NCBI GenBank assembly: GCA_964447445.1
Contig: CAYUSW010000012.1
Coordinates: 1 to 6,153 of the forward strand
Direction of reading: 5' to 3'
Length of the DNA stretch: 6,153 bases
Source: CAIOGO01 sp964447445
GTDB taxonomy: Bacteria > Bipolaricaulota > Bipolaricaulia > UBA7950 > UBA9294
The notes below the pieces were generated by a model. It ran no database searches. It was not told the origin of the DNA and was given only the letters and a program-made list of their open reading frames with translations. Below are positions 1 to 4,991 of this stretch, one piece after another (position 1 is the first letter of the stretch; each line of letters begins with the position of its first letter). A program made the translations under genes and the position numbers.

Positions 1-1
1 G

Positions 2-589
2 GCGCAGGTGGAGCGGATCCGGCGCTTCTACGATCCGGTGTTCGAGAGAACGTACGACAACCCGGCCGCCCGCGTCCGCGACCTCATCAGCCTTGAGCAG
101 ATCGCGAGCGGATACCGATCCCGTCAGCAGTTCCTTGCCGACGTCCAGCTCGACCCGCCCAGCTCGACGAGCGACCTCGCCGCCTCGCCGTACCTCGACG
201 AGGATTGGCTCGTCCTGTCGACGATTCACTCCGCCAAGGGCTGCGAATGGGATGCCGTGTACCTCATCCATGCCGCGGATGGATTCCTGCCGTCGGATCT
301 CGCTACAGGGTCCCCGGAGGAGATCGAAGAGGAGCGGCGCCTCGTCTACGTGGCGCTCACCCGTGCGAAGGACCATCTCTACGTCACGTGGCCCCTGCGC
401 TACTACCACAAGTGGTACGCGCTGGGGGACGGACACAGCTACGCCCAACTCTGTCGCTTCTTTACGAAAGACGTGCTCGACTCCGTCGAGGAAGTCGCGC
501 TCGCTACGCCGGAGAAGAAGGATGATCCCGGATCGTTCTACGACCCCGAAGCGGACATCCAGCAGCGGATGCGCGGCATGTGGGAGTAG
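2..589 (+). CDS. UvrD/PcrA-type superfamily 1 DNA helicase, C-terminal part (5' truncated)
   Basis: This is the C-terminal end of an ATP-dependent 3'-5' DNA helicase of the UvrD/PcrA/Rep class, which unwinds DNA in repair and replication. The frame is open from base 2. The GTG at 8 is internal, not a start, because the protein lacks the Walker A, Walker B and motif III regions that must lie upstream of the window. About 195 residues are visible. Motif V reads LSTIHSAKGCEWDAVYL (bases 209-259), followed by DGFLPSDLATG. Motif VI reads EEERRLVYVALTRAKDHLYV, containing the arginine that contacts ATP gamma-phosphate. Both are diagnostic of the 2A/2B C-terminal half of the family. Most members have Leu-Glu-Phe or Gln-Glu-Trp after SAKG; here it is Cys-Glu-Trp. 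The C-terminus is short and acidic and lacks an obvious PcrA-type RNA-polymerase-binding tail. The EamA transporter gene follows 30 bases downstream. The family is certain; whether it is the housekeeping UvrD or an accessory paralogue cannot be told from this end alone. Confidence 0.93.
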   Translation, partial: AQVERIRRFYDPVFERTYDNPAARVRDLISLEQIASGYRSRQQFLADVQLDPPSSTSDLAASPYLDEDWLVLSTIHSAKGCEWDAVYLIHAADGFLPSDLATGSPEEIEEERRLVYVALTRAKDHLYVTWPLRYYHKWYALGDGHSYAQLCRFFTKDVLDSVEEVALATPEKKDDPGSFYDPEADIQQRMRGMWE

Positions 590-619
590 GCGGCACGCGG
601 CGATTGAGGAGAGAAGACG

Positions 620-1489
620 GTGTCGAGCGATGCGATCGCCCTAGCGCTTGCGGCGTCGGCGGCGTGGGGAGTCGGTATGACGGCGGCCACGCCGGCCCTT
701 CGCTACGTCGATCGACTGACGTATCTGATCGTCCGCTGGGGACTCGTGGCCGTCTTCGCACTGGGCGTCGCGCTCGCCACCGGGCGCTTCGCGGTGCCGA
801 CGTGGGAGTCGGCTGTCCTGGCCGGAGTTGCAGGACTCGTGGATGCGACGGCCGGCGGCTTCTTCTACCTTCTCGCGCTTGAACGGGCGTCCACCTACGA
901 GGCGAGCACCCTGTCCAACACCGCGCCGCTGTGGGGCGTCTTCGGAGCGGTGTTCCTCTTGGGCGAGCCGTTGCGATGGACGGCGGTGGTTGCGGCCGGG
1001 CTGGTCGTTCTCGGGGCCTGCTTCCTCGAGCGTCGCTCCGAAAAGGGGCGGCGGCGCAGGGTTTCGGGAATCCTCTTTGCCCTCCTGACGGGCATCCTTT
1101 GGGGAATCGCGGAGACCGTGCCGGCCAAACTCGCGCTCGCCCAAGGGCTCTCGCCGGAGGCTCTCCTGCTCCTCTTCGCGTGCGCGGGGTGCTTCGGGGC
1201 GCTGGTCCTCCTCCCCTTTCTGCGCCGGAGGATCCCGGCGCGCGCTGAGCCGCGCGGCTTTCTGTTTGTCGGCCTCTCTGGCCTGCTGGGAGCGGGCGTG
1301 GGCTGGATCTTGTGGCTTCAGAGTCTGGAACGAGCTCCGGCGAGCGTTGTTGCACCCGTGCGAGGATCCACGCTCGTCTTCTGCCTCATCTACTCGGTCG
1401 TGTTCTTGCGTGAGCGTCCGTCACCGCGCGCTCTCGTCGGCGTCGCGCTGGCCCTCGGCGCGCTGCTTCTCGTGTCGTTTGGCGTGTAG
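620..1489 (+). CDS. DMT superfamily permease with two EamA domains
   Basis: This is a predicted ten-helix inner-membrane transporter of the drug/metabolite transporter superfamily (EamA, 10-TMS group), 289 residues, the usual length. Two homologous halves are visible: helices 1-5 at about residues 4-136 and helices 6-10 at about 149-287, joined by a basic cytoplasmic linker (ERRSEKGRRRR, 137-147). Each half ends with the typical EamA pattern of an acidic residue before the last helix: LLGEPLRW near residue 113 and FLRERPSPR near 262. Members export amino acids, nucleotides or metabolites, or act as sugar or cofactor permeases. Nothing here identifies the substrate. The GTG at 620 is chosen because TGAGGAGAG at 605-613 sits about 6 bases upstream. 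The ATG at 677 would remove most of helix 1. The gene starts 30 bases after the helicase stop, suggesting co-transcription. It converges on the reductase gene, with 16 bases between stops and no clear terminator. Confidence 0.9.
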   Translation: MSSDAIALALAASAAWGVGMTAATPALRYVDRLTYLIVRWGLVAVFALGVALATGRFAVPTWESAVLAGVAGLVDATAGGFFYLLALERASTYEASTLSNTAPLWGVFGAVFLLGEPLRWTAVVAAGLVVLGACFLERRSEKGRRRRVSGILFALLTGILWGIAETVPAKLALAQGLSPEALLLLFACAGCFGALVLLPFLRRRIPARAEPRGFLFVGLSGLLGAGVGWILWLQSLERAPASVVAPVRGSTLVFCLIYSVVFLRERPSPRALVGVALALGALLLVSFGV

Positions 1490-1505
1490 GAGAGCGAGGG
1501 CTGCC

Positions 1506-2072
1506 TCAGGTGCGCCGTGTGCCTGCCGCGACCTTCCTGCCGAGCTCGAACGCTGCCTCGAGCTGGTCGGGAAAGTTGGAGATTCCGACGTCGCGTTCGG
1601 TCTGCGGATCGTACGTCTGGCACGTCATCGCGTGCATTCGTGAGCCGAACGAACGCGTGATGCGCTCCAGCCACTCGACCATCGAGCCGAAGTAGTGGCG
1701 GTACGTCACGAAGAGCACGAAGTCCTTGTTGCCGAAGTGGTGGGGCGACGCGAGGGTCTCCAGTCGGTCGAATAGCGTCTTCAACTGAGAGGTCATGTAG
1801 CCCCAGAACATGGGGGCGGCGATGACCACGACGCCCGCCTGCGAGAATTCGGGGTAGACGTCCTGCATGTCGTCGCGAATCACGCAGGTCCCAGAGGTCG
1901 CAGGGGTCCCGCAGGCGCCGCAGCCGCGGCAGTGCGCGATGCGCATGTCGATCGCGTGGAAGTGGCGTATCTCGTGAGTCCCTGACTCGGTCATGCCGGC
2001 GAGAAACCGGTCGACCAGCGTGTCGGAATCGCCGCCCCTGCGCGCGCTTCCATGGAGCACGACGACCTTCAT
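1506..2072 (-). CDS. Flavodoxin-fold NAD(P)H-dependent reductase / iron-sulfur flavoprotein-like
   Basis: This 188-residue protein belongs to the NADPH-dependent FMN reductase / iron-sulfur flavoprotein group. It is predicted to be a cytosolic homodimer that binds FMN and passes electrons from NAD(P)H or ferredoxin to quinones, metals or other acceptors. The N-terminus MKVVVLHGSARRGGDSDTL gives the first beta strand and the FMN phosphate loop (residues 8-19). APMFWGYMTSQLKTLFDR (86-103) is the second flavin-contact segment. Cysteines 48, 51, 54 and 63 form C-x2-C-x2-C-x8-C. In iron-sulfur flavoproteins the compact motif ligates a 4Fe-4S cluster and its last spacer is usually shorter, so cluster binding is plausible but unproven. 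The ATG at 2072 is chosen over an upstream GTG at 2123 because AAGGAGGG lies 5 bases before it and the fold starts there. The gene is transcribed towards the EamA gene and divergently from the DUF4282 gene. The true acceptor is unknown. Confidence 0.85.
   Translation of the reverse strand: MKVVVLHGSARRGGDSDTLVDRFLAGMTESGTHEIRHFHAIDMRIAHCRGCGACGTPATSGTCVIRDDMQDVYPEFSQAGVVVIAAPMFWGYMTSQLKTLFDRLETLASPHHFGNKDFVLFVTYRHYFGSMVEWLERITRSFGSRMHAMTCQTYDPQTERDVGISNFPDQLEAAFELGRKVAAGTRRT
1884..1910 (-). repeat. Three imperfect 9-base tandem units inside the reductase cysteine motif
   Basis: On the coding (minus) strand the three units are GGGACCCCT (1902-1910), GCGACCTCT (1893-1901) and GGGACCTGC (1884-1892), encoding Gly-Thr-Pro, Ala-Thr-Ser and Gly-Thr-Cys. 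The first two agree at 7 of 9 positions, and the third matches each of them at 6 of 9. Removing one unit would leave C-x5-C between Cys54 and Cys63, the commoner spacing in related flavoproteins. The unit boundaries coincide with codons, so the reading frame is kept. Confidence 0.55.
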
Positions 2073-2077
2073 TCCGA

Positions 2078-2085
2078 CCCTCCTT
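2078..2085 (-). promoter_or_regulatory. Ribosome binding site of the reductase gene
   Basis: The minus-strand sequence AAGGAGGG ends 5 bases before the ATG at 2072. It is an almost perfect anti-16S match, and it settles the start at MKVVVLHG rather than at the GTG 51 bases upstream. Confidence 0.85.
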
Positions 2086-2110
2086 CCCTGAGCCTCTGCA
2101 GGACGACGCA

Positions 2111-2134
2111 GCCGGCCCTGCACGCAGAGCCGGC
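2111..2134. other. GC-rich hairpin in the divergent intergenic region
   Basis: GCCGGC (2111-2116) pairs with GCCGGC (2129-2134). Inside, after one mismatch (2117/2128), CTGC (2118-2121) can pair with GCAG (2124-2127), although the two-base loop would force opening of the innermost pair. No T-run follows on either strand, so it does not look like an intrinsic terminator. It could lie in the 5' leader of the minus-strand reductase or act as a protein-binding dyad. GC-rich sequence makes chance hairpins common. Confidence 0.35.
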
Positions 2135-2149
2135 CGTTCGATCCAGCGT

Positions 2150-2171
2150 ACCCGGCGCATCGGCGCCGGGT
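2150..2171. other. Perfect 9-bp stem with tetraloop in the divergent intergenic region
   Basis: ACCCGGCGC (2150-2158) and GCGCCGGGT (2163-2171) are exact reverse complements around a four-base ATCG loop. This is the strongest dyad in the 251-base gap between the divergent reductase (start 2072) and DUF4282 (start 2324) genes. Neither strand has a T-tract after it, and no gene ends here, so termination is not its obvious role. An operator, a leader hairpin of the reductase transcript or a remnant of a repeat are all open. Confidence 0.45.
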
Positions 2172-2263
2172 CCCTCTCGCTAGGCCGCATCCTCGCAGGG
2201 AGCCGTCTCACGTTCGTCTCGCAAAACGAGCTGGTAGGACTCGTCGGACTCGTGGAGTTCCCC

Positions 2264-2292
2264 TTGGCAGAACGTGCGGGATCCACTATCGT
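2264..2292 (+). promoter_or_regulatory. Candidate sigma-70 promoter for the DUF4282 gene
   Basis: TTGGCA (2264-2269) matches TTGACA at 5 of 6, and TATCGT (2287-2292) matches TATAAT at 4 of 6, with a 17-base spacer. Transcription would begin near 2299, giving a leader of about 25 bases that contains the ribosome binding site. Position and spacing fit well, but the -10 box is weak. Confidence 0.4.
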
Positions 2293-2312
2293 GGTCTGGG
2301 TCTCTCGGTCTC

Positions 2313-2320
2313 AAGGAGGT
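2313..2320 (+). promoter_or_regulatory. Ribosome binding site of the DUF4282 gene
   Basis: AAGGAGGT is a full eight-base anti-16S match, 3 bases from the ATG at 2324. It fixes this start over the in-frame GTG at 2252, which lies upstream of the candidate promoter and would add 24 residues not typical of the family. The spacing is on the short side. Confidence 0.8.
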
Positions 2321-2323
2321 ACG

Positions 2324-2581
2324 ATGCGCGAATACCTGTTGTTCCGCAAATTCATCACCCCAATCGTGATCGAGCTCTTCTTCTGGCTGGGGGTCGGGCT
2401 TTGCGTCGCAGAAGGGATTGCCATGATCATCTCGGCCGCGGGCCGGTTTGGTTCGGGCATCGGCATCCTCAACGGAGTCCTTCTTCTGCTCATCGGACCG
2501 GTCTTCGTGCGGGTCGCCTGCGAGCTCATCATGGCCATCTTCGGGATCCACGAGGTGCTGAAAGGCGGCGACAAGCACTAG
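2324..2581 (+). CDS. DUF4282 family small membrane protein
   Basis: This 85-residue protein has two predicted transmembrane helices (about residues 13-37 and 44-72) and a short charged C-terminal tail. It matches my memory of the DUF4282 family: an N-terminal FRKFITP segment (residues 7-13) entering the first helix, and a C-terminal GPVFVRVACELIMAIFGIHEVL segment (58-79) with the conserved Arg, Cys/Glu and hydrophobic pattern. The family's role is unknown to me. It is found as a stand-alone protein or as a module of larger membrane proteins. Here it stands alone, has its own likely promoter and a perfect ribosome binding site, and lies 134 bases before the MarR gene, which has a separate strong promoter. 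It is therefore probably not part of the efflux operon, although read-through is possible because I see no T-tract terminator after it. Confidence 0.78.
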   Translation: MREYLLFRKFITPIVIELFFWLGVGLCVAEGIAMIISAAGRFGSGIGILNGVLLLLIGPVFVRVACELIMAIFGIHEVLKGGDKH

Positions 2582-2642
2582 CGATCTCGCGCCGCGCCCG
2601 GCCCAGAGCCGCAAGATCCGGCCCGATCCGGGGGAGGTGGCC

Positions 2643-2671
2643 TTGACGCACCGTGTGTCCAGGCATATAGT
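2643..2671 (+). promoter_or_regulatory. Strong sigma-70 promoter of the marR-ABC operon
   Basis: TTGACG (2643-2648) and TATAGT (2666-2671) each match the consensus at 5 of 6, with the ideal 17-base spacer. Transcription should start near 2678, giving a leader of roughly 38 bases before the MarR ATG at 2716. The -10 box shares its last two bases with the first palindromic operator, so a bound repressor would block the polymerase. This is the best promoter in the window. Confidence 0.75.
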
Positions 2672-2683
2672 TAGCCACCTAAC
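2670..2683 (+). promoter_or_regulatory. MarR/SlyA-type operator 1
   Basis: GTTAGCCACCTAAC is a palindrome with 5-base arms, GTTAG and CTAAC, around CCAC. Its core TTAG-N4-CTAA has the same arms as the known SlyA consensus TTAGCAAGCTAA. It overlaps the end of the -10 box and the expected transcription start, the classical place for autorepression by a MarR dimer. Confidence 0.7.
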
Positions 2684-2699
2684 CATCAGACAGGTAATG

Positions 2700-2713
2700 A
2701 TTAGGGGGCTAAC
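2700..2713 (+). promoter_or_regulatory. MarR/SlyA-type operator 2, containing the MarR ribosome binding site
   Basis: ATTAGGGGGCTAAC repeats the operator 1 design: TTAG-N4-CTAA with one outer mismatch. Its centre is exactly 30 bases from that of operator 1, close to three helical turns, so two dimers would sit on about the same face of DNA. The AGGGGG at 2703-2708 is also the only Shine-Dalgarno candidate for the ATG at 2716. Operator and ribosome binding site are therefore the same bases. Confidence 0.68.
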
Positions 2714-2715
2714 GG

Positions 2716-3216
2716 ATGGAAGCCAAGGCGCACGGAGCCAGAGAGCGGACGGTCGGTCAGTTGCTCATGCAACTCTGTCCCATGCTCGGCCATCGCATGC
2801 GCGTGAAGATGGAGGGCATCGGCCTGTACAAGGCCCAGGGGTTTGCGTTGCTCTTCCTCTCGCACTATGAGGGCGTGCCGCAGACGGAGATTGCGCGCTG
2901 CCTTCATCTCTCCCCGGCATCCGTGACCAGCATGCTGCAACGCATGGAGCGCGATGGGTGGGTCGAGCGGCGTCCCGATGCGACCGACCAGCGTGTGTCT
3001 CGCGTCTACCTCACGGCGCGGGCCAGATCGCTGCAGGCCTCTGCCGCTACCACATTCCGCGAACTCGAGCAAGAGGTGTCGAGTGCCCTGACCCCTGCAG
3101 AGGAGGAGAAGTTGCGGACGCTCCTGCTCAAGGTTCACGCGCGACTCGTCGAGCACATGCCTGCGGACAGACATGGCTTTCCGCCGTTCGTCGACTTGGG
3201 AGGGGAGGAATCGTGA
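2716..3216 (+). CDS. MarR family transcriptional regulator
   Basis: This 166-residue winged helix-turn-helix protein of the MarR family is predicted to be a homodimeric repressor that releases DNA on binding a small ligand. The helix-turn-helix spans about residues 54-82: TEIARCLHLSPASVTSMLQRM with recognition helix SPASVTSMLQRMERDGW. The wing is RRPDATDQRVSRVYLT (85-100), with the family's Asp-x-Arg type wing signature at D91/R93. N- and C-terminal helices (about 10-33 and 101-150) would form the dimer interface. The ATG at 2716 is supported by the AGGGGG 7 bases upstream and by the position of the promoter. The stop overlaps the GTG of the first ABC gene by 4 bases (GTGA, 3213-3216), implying translational coupling. 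With two matching palindromes in its own promoter, it very probably autoregulates and controls the two ABC genes. The ligand is unknown. Cys21 in helix 1 invites comparison with OhrR-type sensors, but the partner tyrosines are not evident. Confidence 0.93.
   Translation: MEAKAHGARERTVGQLLMQLCPMLGHRMRVKMEGIGLYKAQGFALLFLSHYEGVPQTEIARCLHLSPASVTSMLQRMERDGWVERRPDATDQRVSRVYLTARARSLQASAATTFRELEQEVSSALTPAEEEKLRTLLLKVHARLVEHMPADRHGFPPFVDLGGEES
3202..3208 (+). promoter_or_regulatory. Ribosome binding site of the first ABC gene, inside the marR 3' end
   Basis: The purine-rich GGGGAGG lies in the last codons of the MarR gene, 4 bases before the GTG at 3213. An alternative GGGAGG at 3198-3203 is 9 bases away. 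Together with the stop/start overlap, this supports the GTG at 3213, although the frame is open far upstream. Confidence 0.65.
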
Positions 3217-4991
3217 AGTCGCTCATCCGTCTCTATCGCTACGTCCGCCCGTACAGGGGGCAGGCGATCGCCGCGCTCATCCTACTCCTCGGAATGGTCG
3301 CGGCGGATCTCGCGATTCCGCGGCTCTCCCAGCGGATCATCGACCAGGGCATCGCTCGGCAGGACCTGCATGTCGTGTGGACAACGTCGCTCATCATGCT
3401 CGGCGCAGCTCTCGCCAGCGCGCTGTTCGCGATTGTGAACAACGCGCTCTCCGTGCGAGTCGGTCAAGGCTTCGCCGCCGACGTGCGAAGCGCCCTCGTG
3501 CGCCGCGTGCAGAGCTTCTCGTTCGGGAATCTCGACCGGCTGCAGACGGGCCAACTCATTGTTCGTTCGACGAGCGATGTCAACTTCGTGCAGATGATTG
3601 TCCAGATGTCTCTGCGCATCCTGACTCGCGCTCCGATCTGGATGCTTGGCGCGATCGCTTTCCTCTTTCTCACGAGTGTCGAGCTGGGGTGGATCGTGCT
3701 CGCCTTCTTCCCGGTTGTCGCGCTCTTCGTTCTCCTGTTTGCGGGACCAGCTCGTTCGATGTTCCTCGCCGTGCAGAAGCGGCTTGATCGTCTGAACACG
3801 GTGCTCCAGGAGAACCTGGCCGGCGTACGCGTCGTGAAGGCGTTCGTCCGTGAAGAGCAAGAGATCGAGCGGTTCGGGTCCGCGAACGAGGCGCTGACGG
3901 CGCAGTCGATCCGCGTCTATCGCCTGCTCGCACTGCTCATGCCGCTGATGATGGTCATCATGAATGCCGCCGTCATCGTCGCCCTGTGGTTTGGCGGAAC
4001 GATGACGCTTGAGGGGCGGATGACCGTTGGCCAAGTGGTCGCGTCGGTCAACTACCTCGGGCTGGCGCTCTTTCCGCTCATGATGCTGGCGGGAATGGTG
4101 GCGCCGCTTGCGGCGGCCGATGCTTCCGCCAGTCGCATCCTCGAAATCCTTGACGGCGAGCCCGAAGTGACCGAACGGCCGGAGGCACGTGCGCTCGCAT
4201 CGCCCCGGGGGCGCGTCGCGTTCGAGGACGTGTGTTTCAGCTACACGGCGGATTGTGGAGACCCCGTGCTTCAAGGGGTGAGCTTCGTCGCCGAGCCGGG
4301 CGAGACGGTGGCCATTCTCGGGGCAACCGGGTCAGGAAAGTCGACGTTGATCCACCTCATTCCTCGTTTCTACGACGTGACCTCGGGGCGCGTGACGTTT
4401 GATGGGGTCGACGTTCGCGACGTGACGCTCGCTTCGCTCCGCTCGCAGATCGGGATTGCCCTTCAGGAGGCAGTCCTGTTCAGCGGGACGATTCGCGACA
4501 ACCTCCGCTACGGGCGACCCGACGCGACGCAGGCGGAAATCGAGGCTGCGGCCGAGGCAGCGCAGGCGGCCGAGTTCATCCGCGACATGCCTGACGGGTA
4601 CGACACCGTCGTCGGAGAGCGGGGCGTGACGTTGTCGGGTGGGCAACGCCAGCGACTGGCAATCGCCCGCGCGCTCGTCGTGCGTCCGAAAGTGCTGATC
4701 CTCGACGACTCGACAAGCGCGGTGGACATCGAGACCGAGGTCCGGCTCCAGGATGCGCTCGATCGACTGGTCTCCGAGTCGCAACACACCACAACGCGCT
4801 TCATCGTCGCGCAACGAATCTCAACCGTCCTGCTTGCCGACAAGATCCTGGTGCTCGATGGAGGGAGAATCGTGGCGGTTGGCACGCACCGCGATCTGAT
4901 GGAGTCGAGTTCGGTCTATCGCGACATCTACAACTCCCAACTTGGCGAGGGCGGCCGACGCGGAGCCGCGGGGGAGGTGCGCCGTGGCTGA
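3213..4991 (+). CDS. ABC exporter half-transporter with degenerate ATPase site (TM287/LmrC-like subunit)
   Basis: This 592-residue fused membrane-ATPase subunit of a type IV (ABCB/MsbA-like) exporter has six helices at about residues 17-36, 57-79, 137-156, 158-178, 237-260 and 274-298, then a nucleotide-binding domain from about 334. Visible motifs are A-loop Tyr344, Walker A GATGSGKST (370-378), Q-loop Gln418, intact signature LSGGQ (474-478), Walker B ending LILDD (D498) and D-loop SAVD (502-505). Two catalytic residues are replaced: Asp499 stands where Glu is usual, and Gln534 (FIVAQR) where the switch His is usual. The same two changes occur in TM287 of the Thermotoga TM287/288 heterodimer, so this subunit should supply the non-hydrolysing site and pair with the next gene's product. 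The frame is open from 2958, but homology begins at VKSLIRLYRYVRPYRG, and the GTG at 3213 overlaps the MarR stop. It probably exports drugs or other amphipathic compounds; the substrate cannot be read from sequence. Confidence 0.93.
   Translation: MKSLIRLYRYVRPYRGQAIAALILLLGMVAADLAIPRLSQRIIDQGIARQDLHVVWTTSLIMLGAALASALFAIVNNALSVRVGQGFAADVRSALVRRVQSFSFGNLDRLQTGQLIVRSTSDVNFVQMIVQMSLRILTRAPIWMLGAIAFLFLTSVELGWIVLAFFPVVALFVLLFAGPARSMFLAVQKRLDRLNTVLQENLAGVRVVKAFVREEQEIERFGSANEALTAQSIRVYRLLALLMPLMMVIMNAAVIVALWFGGTMTLEGRMTVGQVVASVNYLGLALFPLMMLAGMVAPLAAADASASRILEILDGEPEVTERPEARALASPRGRVAFEDVCFSYTADCGDPVLQGVSFVAEPGETVAILGATGSGKSTLIHLIPRFYDVTSGRVTFDGVDVRDVTLASLRSQIGIALQEAVLFSGTIRDNLRYGRPDATQAEIEAAAEAAQAAEFIRDMPDGYDTVVGERGVTLSGGQRQRLAIARALVVRPKVLILDDSTSAVDIETEVRLQDALDRLVSESQHTTTRFIVAQRISTVLLADKILVLDGGRIVAVGTHRDLMESSSVYRDIYNSQLGEGGRRGAAGEVRRG
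4971..4978 (+). promoter_or_regulatory. Ribosome binding site of the second ABC gene
   Basis: GGGGAGGT lies 5 bases before the GTG at 4984, inside the end of the preceding ABC gene. It supports the GTG start and the 8-base gene overlap over the later in-frame ATG at 5047. Confidence 0.7.

Noticed and set aside
504..1355. Minus-strand frame of 283 codons opposite the EamA transporter
   Set aside because: Its composition is Arg/Pro/Ser-rich and low in complexity, with no convincing start. The plus strand holds a complete ten-helix transporter with a good ribosome binding site.
1490..1507. Possible bidirectional terminator between the convergent EamA and reductase genes
   Set aside because: Only a 4-bp stem (GAGG 1496-1499 with CCTC 1504-1507) without a T-run on either strand can be drawn. 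It is too weak to call.
2129..2150. GTTCGATCC (2136-2144), similar to a tRNA T-loop
   Set aside because: The five bases on each side do not pair as a T-stem beyond the first pair, and no anticodon or acceptor arm can be drawn around it, so it is not a tRNA gene.
2615..2631. Direct repeat GATCCGG (2615-2621 and 2625-2631) after the DUF4282 gene
   Set aside because: It is a seven-base repeat in GC-rich DNA with no dyad or T-run. It is likely chance and not a terminator.
2695..2703. TAATGATTA palindrome between the two MarR operators
   Set aside because: The arms are only four bases, it overlaps operator 2, and it does not fit the TTAG-N4-CTAA design. It is probably a by-product of the AT-rich operator region.
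2630..2870. SD-like GGGGGAGG followed by a 77-codon frame starting GTG at 2637, a possible leader peptide
   Set aside because: The frame begins upstream of the promoter-predicted transcription start near 2678 and then runs out of frame through the MarR coding region, so it is a shadow.
3282..4274. Long minus-strand open frame (330 codons) opposite the first ABC gene
   Set aside because: It is an antisense shadow. The plus strand encodes a full, motif-complete ABC subunit, and the minus translation is rich in Arg, His, Glu and Asp with no recognisable fold. GC-rich codon bias keeps such frames open.
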